The notes under the pieces are model-generated. The model saw only the letters and a list, made by a program, of their open reading frames with translations, was not told the origin of the DNA and did not search any database. Made by a program: the position numbers and the translations under genes. DNA of 64,000 nt from the NCBI GenBank assembly GCA_035281745.1, contig DATEDI010000021.1, positions 158,394 to 222,393 of the forward strand, written 5' to 3'. This DNA is from 66-474 sp035281745. Its GTDB lineage: Bacteria; Pseudomonadota; Gammaproteobacteria; Xanthomonadales; Rhodanobacteraceae. Positions 35,150 to 44,962 of the stretch are shown piece by piece. How positions within the stretch are numbered: the first letter of the stretch is position 1; each line of letters opens with the position of its first letter.

Positions 35150-36063
35150 GCCACGGCATCCACAAACTGCTGCGCATCGAGCGCAACACCGCGAACCTCG
35201 TACGCGCGATCACGTTTTATCGCGACGCACTCGGCTTCCGCGTGGAGGATGCGAACGCCACGCCGCCCGTATGGACATTGTTGCCGGGGCTGTGCGATAC
35301 CGCGCCACGTTGCGCACTGCTTTCGCTGGGTGGACAAACGCTGCTGCTGACGGAGTTTCCGAACATCACGCCGTATCCGGCCAACAGCACATCGAATGAT
35401 TTGTGGTTCCAGCATTGCGCGATCGTGACCGATGACATGCAGGCCATCCACGACCGCGCAATGCGCCACGGCGCCACGCCCATCACGCGCGGGGGTCCGC
35501 AAACACTGCCGCCCTCGACCGGTTCGGTCGGCGCGTGCAAGTTCCGCGATCCGGATGGCCATCCGCTGGAACTGATCGCATTCCCCGAAGGCACGGGCGA
35601 TCCGGCCTGGCAATCGAGGCACGCCGATGGTTCGACACTCGGCATCGACCACAGCGCGATCAGCGTGGCCGAGGTCGAACGCAGCGTGCTGTTTTACGAA
35701 TTGCTCGGCCTGCAGGTTGCCGACCGAAGCGTGAACCGGGGCATCGAGCAACAGCGCCTCGATAACCTGGCCGACGTCGAGGTCGAGGTGATCGCGATGC
35801 AGCCCGCCGCGCGCACGCCGCATCTGGAACTGCTGGGTTATCGTCAGCCGCGCGGGCGCGCTGACGCATCGGAACGTCTTACCGCCATCGCGGCCGACCG
35901 CCTCGTCTGGCAGGCCGACAAGGTGGACATGTTGCTGGAAGCGCTGACCGATGGCGATTTCACCGATGCGATCGTCGTCAGCGGATTCGTCCAGGGCGCC
36001 ACCGTGGCGCTGCTGCACGATCCCGATGGGCATCTGAACGTGCTGGACGAGTCCCCGGCTTGA
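35146..36063 (+). CDS. Two-domain VOC (glyoxalase/dioxygenase-fold) protein
   Basis: The 305-residue protein has two vicinal-oxygen-chelate domains. The first runs from HKLLRIERNTANLVRAITFYRDALGFRVED to GACKFRDPDGHPLELIAF, and the second from GIDHSAISVAEVERSVLFYELLGLQV to VALLHDPDGHLNVLDE. The start is GTG 35146, which overlaps the SMP-30 stop codon by four bases (GTGA). Family members bind metal and act as lyases, isomerases or dioxygenases; the exact reaction is not predictable. It is the last gene before the cyclic glucan synthase, 92 bases away. Confidence 0.78.
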   Translation: MSHGIHKLLRIERNTANLVRAITFYRDALGFRVEDANATPPVWTLLPGLCDTAPRCALLSLGGQTLLLTEFPNITPYPANSTSNDLWFQHCAIVTDDMQAIHDRAMRHGATPITRGGPQTLPPSTGSVGACKFRDPDGHPLELIAFPEGTGDPAWQSRHADGSTLGIDHSAISVAEVERSVLFYELLGLQVADRSVNRGIEQQRLDNLADVEVEVIAMQPAARTPHLELLGYRQPRGRADASERLTAIAADRLVWQADKVDMLLEALTDGDFTDAIVVSGFVQGATVALLHDPDGHLNVLDESPA

Positions 36064-36155
36064 CGCCAACTGCGTCGCGACCGGCGGCCGATACATCGCG
36101 GCAACGGCCGTTTCGTTAACATCGAAGGTTCCACAGGACGGAGTGATTCCTCGAG

Positions 36156-39100
36156 GTGCCGCGCAAACATCGCCCGCAAGCATGGTTTCGCAGATTCAGG
36201 ATCCGGCGCGCCGCGCGCCGGATCGCGCATGTGCACACGACTCCGCGCGAGATCCCCGAAGTCGCCGTGGCGATTTCGGCGGCGGCACTTGCGCGTGACC
36301 ACAACCGGCTCAGCGACGCGCCACCCTTCGATCTTTCGCGCGCGCTGACCACGCACGACCAGACGCTGGCGCACGCCTACGCGGTCGCGCGTACCGCCGC
36401 CATCGAGAACCGTCGCATCGAGCCGGCCGCCGAATGGCTGATCGACAATGTCTACCTGATCCGCAACCAGATTCGCGAAGTGCGCGAAACGCTGTCGCCG
36501 AAGGTATGGCGACGGTTGCCGCGCCACAAGGCGGCCGACGGCACGATGGTGCCGCGCATTCTGCGGGTGATGCGCGCCTGCATCGCCTCGCTCGACGGCA
36601 ATCTGGAAGCGGACGCGATCGAGCGCTACCTCGACGATTACCAGCGGCACGGCTCGCTGGACATGGTCGAACTGTGGACGCTGCCGGTGCTGATCCGCGT
36701 CACGCTGATCGAAGGCCTGGCCGCCTGCGCCGTCGCGATCGCGCGACGGCTCGAAGCCTATTCGCGCGCGGAGTTCTGGGCCGAACATCTGGGCGAGGTG
36801 GCGGCGAACACGCCCGCCGAGATGCTGGTCAGCGTCGCCGAAATGGCGCGCACCGAATCGTTCATCTCGCCCGCATTCGCGGCCGAGTTCTACCGCCTGC
36901 TGGAAGGCAAGCATCCGTCGCTGAAACTTGCGCTCAGCTTCGCCGAGGGGCAACTGGAACAGCGCGGCACCAGCGTGGGCAGGGTGATCGATGGCGAGGC
37001 ACGCGAACAGGCAGCCGACCAGGTCTCCATCGCCAACCGTATCAACAGCCTGCGCCGCGTCAACGAGATCAACTGGTCGGAACTGATCGAACGGGTCGGC
37101 GTGGTCGACCGCATTCTCGGGGAAGATCCGGCGGGCGCCTACGCGGACATGGATTTCGGCACCCGCGGCCGCTATCGCCATGCGATCGAGTCGCTGGCCC
37201 AGCGCAGCAAGCGCAGCGAACCCGACATCGCGCGGTGCGCGATCGATCTGGCGGCGGCCGATCACGACCCCGCCGGCGACCCGCGCGTGCACCACGTCGG
37301 CTATTTCCTGATCGGCCCCGGCCGCGCCACCCTGGAACGCGAACTGGGCGCGCGTGCGCCGGCCGACCACCGCATCTCGGCGCGTCTCAAGCGCTGGCCT
37401 TCCGCCACCTATCTCGGCGGCATTTTCATTGCGAGCCTCGTGATCACCGCGCTGGTCTGGTCGGGCCACCGCTGGTACGTGGCACCGATGCCGCTGGCGA
37501 TCGACATGGTGTTGATGGTCGCCGTCTTCGTGGCCGCCAGCCAGCCGGCGGTCACCCTGGTGAACTGGCTGCTGGGGATGCTGGTGCCCGCGCAACTGCT
37601 GCCGAAGATGTCCTTCTCCGGCGGCATTCCCGACGAATGCCGCACGCTGGTGGTGGTGCCGTGGTTGCTCGGCGGCCCCGAGGGGCTGACCGAACAACTC
37701 GATGCGCTGGAAATACGCTACCTCGGCAATCGCGATCCGAACCTGCGCTACGCGCTGCTCACGGATTTCCCCGACGCGCCCGAGCGCGACATGCCAAGCG
37801 ACGCCGCGCTGCTGCAATTGGCCACGGCCGGCGTCGACCGGCTCAATGCGAAATATCCGCTCAGCGGCAGCACGCGCTTTTACCTGTTCCACCGTCCGCG
37901 CGAATGGAACGCGCGGCAATCGGTGTGGATGGGCTTCGAGCGCAAACGCGGCAAGCTGGGCGACCTGAACCGCGTGATGCGGGGCGCGCATCCGGATCGC
38001 GCCTTCAGCGTGGCGGTCGGCGACCTCGATGCGCTGCAGACCGCGCGTTACGTGATCACGCTGGATGCGGACACCCTGCTGCCGCCGGAAGCCGCGCGCA
38101 AGCTGATCGAAACCATGGCGCATCCGTTGAACCGACCATGGTTCAGCAAGGGCTCGCGCCGGGTGGTCGCCGGTTACGGGCTTTTGCAGCCGCGCATTTC
38201 GGTGACGTGGAGCGCCGATCGCCCCAGCCGCTTCGCGCGCCTGTACAGCGATTCCACGGGTCTGGATCCGTACACCCGCGCGGTGTCGGACGTGTACCAG
38301 GATTTGTTCAGCGAGGCGTCGTTCGTCGGCAAGGGCATCTACGACGTGGATGCATTCAATCGCTCGGTCGGCTCGCGTTTTCCGAACGATTTGATCCTGT
38401 CGCACGACTTGCTGGAAGGCTCGTACGCGCGCGCCGGACTGGTCAGCGACATCGAGCTGATCGAACACCAGCCCAACAGCTTCAGCGTGGACGTGCGCCG
38501 TCGCCATCGCTGGACGCGCGGCGACTGGCAGATCGTGCAATGGCTGCTGCCGATCGTGCCCGGCCCGCGCCGGCGCGGCCTGCGCAACACGCTGAAGGCG
38601 CACCATCGCTGGAAGATCATGGACAACCTGCGTCGCGGGCTGGTGCCGCTGGCGATGCTGGCGCTGCTGCTGCGCGGCTGGTCGCACGGGCCGTTCGCGG
38701 TGTACTGGACGCTGATCGTGGTGGCGTTGCTGCTGGGTGCGCCGCTGCTGATCGCGCTGGTGCAGGTGGCGCGCAACCTCAAGCAGCGCGTGCCACGCCG
38801 GCGCTGGCGCAGCACCTGGCGTGGCATCCGCGACGAATTGCTGCGCGACGTGTTTTCGATCGCAACCCTGCCGTTTGAAACCTGGGTGAACCTCGACGCG
38901 ATCGCCCGCAGTGCCGGGCGGCTGCTGTTCACGCGCCGGCACCTGCTGGAATGGACGCCGATGACCGACGCGATGCGCGGCGCGGCAGCCACGCTCGCGC
39001 AGTACGTGCGGCTGATGTGGGTGGCGCCGGCAACGGCGCTGGTGGCAGGCCTCGCGCTCGGCTGGCAGGTGCCCGCGGCACTGCCGGCAGCGCTGGCGTT

Positions 39101-42100
39101 CCTGTTGCTGTGGTTCATGGCGCCGGCGCTGGCCTGGTCGATCAGCCGCACCCCGGAACGCCCGCCGCTGCCGCTGGATGCTGCCCAGCAGATCTTCCTG
39201 CGCAGCGTCGCGCGACGCATCTGGCACTGGTTCGACACCTTCGTGAACGCCCGCGAGAACTGGCTGCCGCCGGACAACTGCCAGGCGTTTCCGGTCGAAC
39301 AGATCGCGCACCGTACGTCGCCGACCAACATCGGCATGGCGCTGCTGGCCAACCTCACCGCGCACGATTTCGGTTACATCACCCGCGCCACGCTGCTGCG
39401 CCGCACCGCCGCGACGCTGGAAACGCTGGGGCGCCTGCCGCGGCATCGCGGACACTTCTACAACTGGTACGACACGCTCGACCTCGAACCCTTGACGCCA
39501 CGCTACGTGTCCAGCGTGGACTCGGGCAACCTGATGGCGTGCCTGCTGGTGCTGGCCAGTGCACTGGAACACACCGGGGAAGACGCGCTGGTGTCGGTGA
39601 ACCTCGCGCACGGGCTGCGCGACACCGCGCGCGTGCTGGGCGACCAACTGCCCGGCGTGGACGCCGCCGATCCGCACGCCAACCTTGCGCTGGCCGCAAC
39701 GCTGACGGAACTCGACGGGCTGGTCGCCGACGCGGTCGGCAACGCCGACAACCTGCCGGTGCTGCACGGCCTGCTGGCGCGCATCGAGGCCGAGTCGGGC
39801 AAGCTGGCGCAACTTGCATCCGACAACGCAGTCACCAGCGAATTCGGCGAATGGGTGCGCGTGTTCGCGCGGCAGGCGACGGCCGCCTACGAGGAACTGG
39901 ATGAACTGGCGCCGTGGCTCGGCCTCGGTGACTGTGGCAGCGACGACGAAATCGCGCGTGCGCGGCTGGCGGAACTGGAACGCAATCCTTCACGCGCCCA
40001 TGCGCAGGTGCTGGCGGGCGACGCGATCCTGCGTCTTGCCGACGAAGGCGCCACCGACGTGTGCGCCGCGCTCGACGAGTTGCGCGCGACCCTCAATCGC
40101 CAGCACGACGATGCGCTGGCGCTGGCCGCGCAATGCCGCGCGTTCGCGACGGTGGATCTGGAATTCCTGTTCGACGAACGGCGCGAACAATTCGTGATCG
40201 GCTACGACGTCGAGCGCGACAAGCGCGATGCCAGCCACTACGACCTGCTGGCGTCGGAAGCACGCATCCTGAGTTACGTCGCGATCGCACAGGGCCAGGT
40301 GCCGCCGACCCACTGGTTCAAGCTGGGACGCCTGTTCACCATCGCGGTCGGGCGGCCCACGCTGGTGTCGTGGAGCGGCTCGATGTTCGAGTACCTGATG
40401 CCGCACCTGCTGATGCCGGCCTATCGCAACACGCTGCTGTTCGACACCTGCAGCGCCGCGGTGGGGCGGCAGATCCAGTACGGCGCGCAGCAGCAGGTGC
40501 CGTGGGGCGTTTCGGAGTCCGCGTACAACATCACCGACATCAATCTGACCTACCAATACCGCGCGTTCGGCGTGCCGGGGCTGGGCCTGAAACGCGGGCT
40601 GGGCGAGGATTTGGTGATCGCGCCGTACGCCAGCGCGATGGCATTGATGTTCGATCCCGCCGCGGCCTGCGACAACCTCGAACATCTGGCCGGCATCGGC
40701 GCGCTGACCCGTTACGGCTTCTACGAGGCACTCGACTTCACCGCGGGACGCGTCAGCGAGAACGAAGACTTTGCGCTGGTGAAAAGCTGGATGGCGCACC
40801 ACCACGGCATGAGCTTCCTCGCGCTGTCCTCGCTGTTGAACGGCCAGCCGCTGCAACAACGTTTCATGCGCGACCCGATGTTCCGCGCGCACGAACTGCT
40901 GTTGCGCGAAAAGATTCCCGAGGCGCGGCCGCGGCACCCGGCCGCGCTGGACGTGGAGCAGCCGCGCCGGACCCGCGCGGGCAGCGGCGTGCAGACACGC
41001 GACATCACCCGCATGGACACCCCGCTGCCGGAAGTGCACCTGCTGTCCAACGGCAATTACCACGTGATGCTGACCCAGACCGGCGCGGGCTACAGCCGTT
41101 GGCGCGATCTCGCGCTCACCCGCTGGCGCGGCGATGCGGTGCGCGATGACGAAGGCACGTTCGTATTCGTGCGCGATGTCGAATCGGGCAAATTGTGGTC
41201 GGCCACGCAGCAGCCGATGGGCGACGCCGGCGGCAGTTGCAGCGCGACCTTCTCGCAGGCGCGCGCGGAATTCCATCGCACCGACCATGGCATCGCCACC
41301 GAAGTGCTGGTCGCGGTGTCGGCCGAGGACGACATCGAACTCCGGCGCGTGCGCCTGACCAACCGCACCCTGAAAACCCGTACGCTGGAGATCACCAGCT
41401 ACGCGGAAATCGTGCTGGCGCCACCGGACGCCGACGCCTCGCATCCGGTGTTCAGCAAACTGTTTCTTGAAACCGAGTCGGCGCCGGAACTGGACGCGCT
41501 GCTGGCGACGCGCCGGCCGCGCAGCCCGGACGAACACAATCCGTGGCTGGTGCACCAGATGACCACCCGCGGCGGCACGCTGGGAAGCGGCGGCTGCGAA
41601 ACCGATCGCGAGGCGTTTCTCGGCCGGCTGCGCGATCCGGCCCATGCGCGCACGTTCACCGACGACACGGTGCTTCCCGGACACACCGGCGCGGTGCTCG
41701 ATCCGATCGTGTCGATCCGCCGCCGCATCCAGATCCGGCCCGGCCACACCGCCGGCCTCGACATCCTCACCGGCGTCGCGCGCGATCGCGAAGCCGCGCT
41801 GGAACTGGCGCGGAAGTATCGCGAACGGCATTTGCACCAGCGCGTGTTCCAGTTGGCGTGGACGCACGATCAGGTGGCGCTGCAGCAGCTCAACATGAGC
41901 GCGGTCGAGGCGCAACGCTACGAACGTGTCGCCAGCGTGCTGCTGTACGGCCCGATCGCCGCGCGCCGCGACGCCGAGGGCAATCTGCCTACCCAATCGG
42001 CGTTGTGGAAGCACGGCATTTCCGGCGACCTGCCGATCGTGCTGGCACGGATCGCCAACGCCAGCCAGATCGACCTGGTGCGCCACCTGATCCAGGCGCA

Positions 42101-44918
42101 CGGCTATTGGCAATTGCGCGGCCTGCACGCGGATCTCCTGATCTGGAACGAGGAGCTTTCCGGCTACCGGCAGGAATTGCAGGAACACATTTTGTACCTG
42201 ATCGAATCCGGCGCCGAGGCGCGCGGCGGCCAGGGGCGCGGCAAGATGTTCGCGTGGCGCATCGAACACCTGGCCGCGCCCGATCGTGCGCTGATGCTGT
42301 CGGTCGCGCGCTGCGTGTTCTCCGGCGACGAAGGCCGCCTGCGCGACCAGATCGCGCGGATGATGCCGGATGCCGATGTCGCGCCGCCGGCCAAATTGGC
42401 CCTGCGCAAACCGCTGCCCGCGACTTATGCGCTGCAGCCGCCTTCCGAAGACCTGCGGCTGCCGAACATCCTCGGCGGTTTCCGCAACGACGGCAGCGAA
42501 TACACAATCTGGTTGAAACCCGGCGCGCCGACCCCCGCGCCATGGAGCAACGTGCTCGCCAACGAATCGTTCGGCTCGGTAGTCAGCGAATCCGGCGGCG
42601 CCTACACGTTCGCCGAGAACGCTCACGAATTCCGGCTGACGCCCTGGTACAACGATCCGCTGCGCGATAGCAGCGGCGAAGCGATGTGGCTGCGCGACGA
42701 AGCCACCGGCGAATTCTGGTCGGTGATGCCGCAGCCCTCGCCGAGCGGCGACGCATATCGCACCTGCCACGGCTTCGGCTACAGCCGCTTCGAACACGCG
42801 CACGCCGATCTCTACAGCGAAGCCACCGTATTCGTGGTGCGCGAAGCGCCAGTGAAACTGACGCTGCTCAAACTCGTCAACAAGAGCGATCGCCCGCGCA
42901 CCGTTTCGCTGACCAGCTACCTCGAATGGGTGCTGGGCGAACGCCGCGATCGCAGCGGCCGGCATGTCGCCACCCGCATCGACGCCGAATGCGGCGCACT
43001 GTTCGCCCACAACCCGTTCAACGATACGTTTTCGTCGCGCATCGCGTTCCATGCGGTTGGCGCGGCGCGCCCCGCATTCACCGCCGACCGGCTCGGTTTC
43101 ATCGGCCGCAATCGCGGACTGGATGTGCCGATCGGCATGCGTACCGAAACCCTCGACGGCGCGGTGGGTGCGGGACTCGATCCCTGCTCCGCGCAGCGCC
43201 TGACGTACGAGCTGTTGCCGGGCGAGGAAATCGAGACGGTGATCGTGCTCGGCGCGGCGGACGGCGAGGAGGCGGCGCGCGCGCTGGTGCGCAACTTCGG
43301 TGACGCGACGCTTGCACGCGACGAATTCGAACGCGTGCGTGCGCATTGGCACACCATGCTTTCGCAATTGCACGTACGCACACCCGACGCCGCCACCGAC
43401 CTGCTGGCCAACGGCTGGCTGCTGTACCAGGTGCTGGCTTCGCGGCTGATGGCGCGCAGCGGCTATTACCAGTCCGGCGGCGCCTGGGGTTTTCGCGACC
43501 AGCTGCAGGATTCGATGGCAGTGTTGAATGTCCGCCCCGATCTCACGCGCGCGCAACTGCTGCGCTGCGCGGCGCACCAGTTCCGCGAAGGCGACGTGCA
43601 GCACTGGTGGCATCCGCCCACCGGCAAGGGCGTGCGCACCCGCATTTCCGACGACCTGCTGTGGCTGCCGTGGTGTACCGCCGATTATGTGCGCGTCACC
43701 GGCGATGCCGGCGTGCTGGACGAGACCGCGCCATTCCTCGAAGGCCGCGCGCTCGCCGCCGACGAGGAATCGGTCTACGAGGACGCGCGCTCCGCCGGCG
43801 AATCGGCCAGCCTGTACGAACACTGCCTGCGCGCGATCCGGCACAGCCAGCGTTTCGGCGAACACGGCCTGCCGCTGATCGGCGGCGGCGACTGGAACGA
43901 CGGCATGAATAGGCTGGGCCTCGCCGGGCGCGGCGAAAGCGTGTGGCTCGGCATGTTCCTGCACGACGTGCTGAAGCGTTTCGCGCCACTGGCGAGCGCG
44001 CGCGAAGGCGAAGCGGTCGCCGCCGAACTCGTGGCCACCGCCGCCGAACTCGAACGCATGCTGGAGCGCCACGCCTGGGACGGCCATTGGTACCTGCGCG
44101 CATGGAACGACGACGGCGTCGCGATCGGCTCCGCGCAAAGCGAGGAATGCCGCATCGATTCGCTGCCGCAAAGCTGGTCGGCACTGGCCGGCGTCGGCGA
44201 CGCCGCGCGCAGCGATCGCGCGATGGATGCGGTGCTCGAACACCTCGCCGACGACGATGCGCGCCTGGTGAAACTGTTCACGCCGCCATTCGACAAGTCA
44301 TCGCTCGATCCGGGTTACATCAAGGGTTACGTGCCGGGCGTGCGCGAGAACGGCGGCCAGTACACCCACGCCGCCGTGTGGGTGGCGATGGCGCTCGCCA
44401 AGCGCGGCCGCGCGGACGACGCGTGGCGCATCGCGCGCATGCTGAATCCGCTGTCGCACACCGGCGATGCCGATGCGCTGCAACGCTATCGGCTCGAACC
44501 GTACGTGATCGCGGCCGACGTCTATTCCGCGGAGGGCCACCGCGGGCGCGGCGGCTGGAGCTGGTACACCGGTTCGGCAGGCTGGATGTACCGGCTGCTG
44601 GTCGAATCGCTGCTGGGCATGCACCGCGAAGGCGACCGCCTTTCGTTCGCGCCGTGCGTGCCGGACGATTGGGAACGCTGGTCGGCGAACTGGCGCCATG
44701 GCAGCTCGCGTTACCATGTCGAATTCGTGCGCAAGCCCGGCGACACCGGCGTCGCCGATGTCAGCGTCGATGGCAAGCTGCAGCCGGCGTGTGCAATCGA
44801 ACTGGTCGACGACGGCCACGTCCACGAGGTGCTGGTGCGCTTCGGCCATCCCGAAAATTCACGTCGCCACGACAACGTCGCCGCGACACAGGAGGAAAAT
44901 CCGTCCAGCCGTCCTTGA
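36156..44918 (+). CDS. ndvB: Cyclic beta-1,2-glucan synthase
   Basis: The 2,920-residue inner-membrane enzyme makes cyclic beta-1,2-glucan from UDP-glucose, as do NdvB and Cgs of rhizobia. In order it has a soluble N-terminal region and transmembrane segments near 422-478. The GT84 glycosyltransferase follows, with TLDADT (about 635-640) and the QxxRW-type RHRWTRGDWQ (about 781). Further transmembrane segments lie at 828-871 and 948-991, then a middle glycoamylase-like region, and tandem GH94-like repeats. The C-terminal phosphorylase motif is GGGDWNDGMN (about 2575-2584), which controls ring size by phosphorolysis in known enzymes. The start is GTG 36156. Size and order match the family. Large antisense frames across it are compositional shadows. 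Confidence 0.93.
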   Translation: MPRKHRPQAWFRRFRIRRAARRIAHVHTTPREIPEVAVAISAAALARDHNRLSDAPPFDLSRALTTHDQTLAHAYAVARTAAIENRRIEPAAEWLIDNVYLIRNQIREVRETLSPKVWRRLPRHKAADGTMVPRILRVMRACIASLDGNLEADAIERYLDDYQRHGSLDMVELWTLPVLIRVTLIEGLAACAVAIARRLEAYSRAEFWAEHLGEVAANTPAEMLVSVAEMARTESFISPAFAAEFYRLLEGKHPSLKLALSFAEGQLEQRGTSVGRVIDGEAREQAADQVSIANRINSLRRVNEINWSELIERVGVVDRILGEDPAGAYADMDFGTRGRYRHAIESLAQRSKRSEPDIARCAIDLAAADHDPAGDPRVHHVGYFLIGPGRATLERELGARAPADHRISARLKRWPSATYLGGIFIASLVITALVWSGHRWYVAPMPLAIDMVLMVAVFVAASQPAVTLVNWLLGMLVPAQLLPKMSFSGGIPDECRTLVVVPWLLGGPEGLTEQLDALEIRYLGNRDPNLRYALLTDFPDAPERDMPSDAALLQLATAGVDRLNAKYPLSGSTRFYLFHRPREWNARQSVWMGFERKRGKLGDLNRVMRGAHPDRAFSVAVGDLDALQTARYVITLDADTLLPPEAARKLIETMAHPLNRPWFSKGSRRVVAGYGLLQPRISVTWSADRPSRFARLYSDSTGLDPYTRAVSDVYQDLFSEASFVGKGIYDVDAFNRSVGSRFPNDLILSHDLLEGSYARAGLVSDIELIEHQPNSFSVDVRRRHRWTRGDWQIVQWLLPIVPGPRRRGLRNTLKAHHRWKIMDNLRRGLVPLAMLALLLRGWSHGPFAVYWTLIVVALLLGAPLLIALVQVARNLKQRVPRRRWRSTWRGIRDELLRDVFSIATLPFETWVNLDAIARSAGRLLFTRRHLLEWTPMTDAMRGAAATLAQYVRLMWVAPATALVAGLALGWQVPAALPAALAFLLLWFMAPALAWSISRTPERPPLPLDAAQQIFLRSVARRIWHWFDTFVNARENWLPPDNCQAFPVEQIAHRTSPTNIGMALLANLTAHDFGYITRATLLRRTAATLETLGRLPRHRGHFYNWYDTLDLEPLTPRYVSSVDSGNLMACLLVLASALEHTGEDALVSVNLAHGLRDTARVLGDQLPGVDAADPHANLALAATLTELDGLVADAVGNADNLPVLHGLLARIEAESGKLAQLASDNAVTSEFGEWVRVFARQATAAYEELDELAPWLGLGDCGSDDEIARARLAELERNPSRAHAQVLAGDAILRLADEGATDVCAALDELRATLNRQHDDALALAAQCRAFATVDLEFLFDERREQFVIGYDVERDKRDASHYDLLASEARILSYVAIAQGQVPPTHWFKLGRLFTIAVGRPTLVSWSGSMFEYLMPHLLMPAYRNTLLFDTCSAAVGRQIQYGAQQQVPWGVSESAYNITDINLTYQYRAFGVPGLGLKRGLGEDLVIAPYASAMALMFDPAAACDNLEHLAGIGALTRYGFYEALDFTAGRVSENEDFALVKSWMAHHHGMSFLALSSLLNGQPLQQRFMRDPMFRAHELLLREKIPEARPRHPAALDVEQPRRTRAGSGVQTRDITRMDTPLPEVHLLSNGNYHVMLTQTGAGYSRWRDLALTRWRGDAVRDDEGTFVFVRDVESGKLWSATQQPMGDAGGSCSATFSQARAEFHRTDHGIATEVLVAVSAEDDIELRRVRLTNRTLKTRTLEITSYAEIVLAPPDADASHPVFSKLFLETESAPELDALLATRRPRSPDEHNPWLVHQMTTRGGTLGSGGCETDREAFLGRLRDPAHARTFTDDTVLPGHTGAVLDPIVSIRRRIQIRPGHTAGLDILTGVARDREAALELARKYRERHLHQRVFQLAWTHDQVALQQLNMSAVEAQRYERVASVLLYGPIAARRDAEGNLPTQSALWKHGISGDLPIVLARIANASQIDLVRHLIQAHGYWQLRGLHADLLIWNEELSGYRQELQEHILYLIESGAEARGGQGRGKMFAWRIEHLAAPDRALMLSVARCVFSGDEGRLRDQIARMMPDADVAPPAKLALRKPLPATYALQPPSEDLRLPNILGGFRNDGSEYTIWLKPGAPTPAPWSNVLANESFGSVVSESGGAYTFAENAHEFRLTPWYNDPLRDSSGEAMWLRDEATGEFWSVMPQPSPSGDAYRTCHGFGYSRFEHAHADLYSEATVFVVREAPVKLTLLKLVNKSDRPRTVSLTSYLEWVLGERRDRSGRHVATRIDAECGALFAHNPFNDTFSSRIAFHAVGAARPAFTADRLGFIGRNRGLDVPIGMRTETLDGAVGAGLDPCSAQRLTYELLPGEEIETVIVLGAADGEEAARALVRNFGDATLARDEFERVRAHWHTMLSQLHVRTPDAATDLLANGWLLYQVLASRLMARSGYYQSGGAWGFRDQLQDSMAVLNVRPDLTRAQLLRCAAHQFREGDVQHWWHPPTGKGVRTRISDDLLWLPWCTADYVRVTGDAGVLDETAPFLEGRALAADEESVYEDARSAGESASLYEHCLRAIRHSQRFGEHGLPLIGGGDWNDGMNRLGLAGRGESVWLGMFLHDVLKRFAPLASAREGEAVAAELVATAAELERMLERHAWDGHWYLRAWNDDGVAIGSAQSEECRIDSLPQSWSALAGVGDAARSDRAMDAVLEHLADDDARLVKLFTPPFDKSSLDPGYIKGYVPGVRENGGQYTHAAVWVAMALAKRGRADDAWRIARMLNPLSHTGDADALQRYRLEPYVIAADVYSAEGHRGRGGWSWYTGSAGWMYRLLVESLLGMHREGDRLSFAPCVPDDWERWSANWRHGSSRYHVEFVRKPGDTGVADVSVDGKLQPACAIELVDDGHVHEVLVRFGHPENSRRHDNVAATQEENPSSRP

Positions 44919-44962
44919 CGCCGTCGCAATCCGGGGAGGATTTCACAGCAAGGCACTCGTCC

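Noticed and set aside
35844..44243. Very long minus-strand open frames (more than 1,300 codons each) opposite the cyclic glucan synthase
   Set aside because: They are His-, Arg- and Gln-rich antisense shadows of a high-GC gene with no domain or start signal; the plus-strand protein has clear family motifs.
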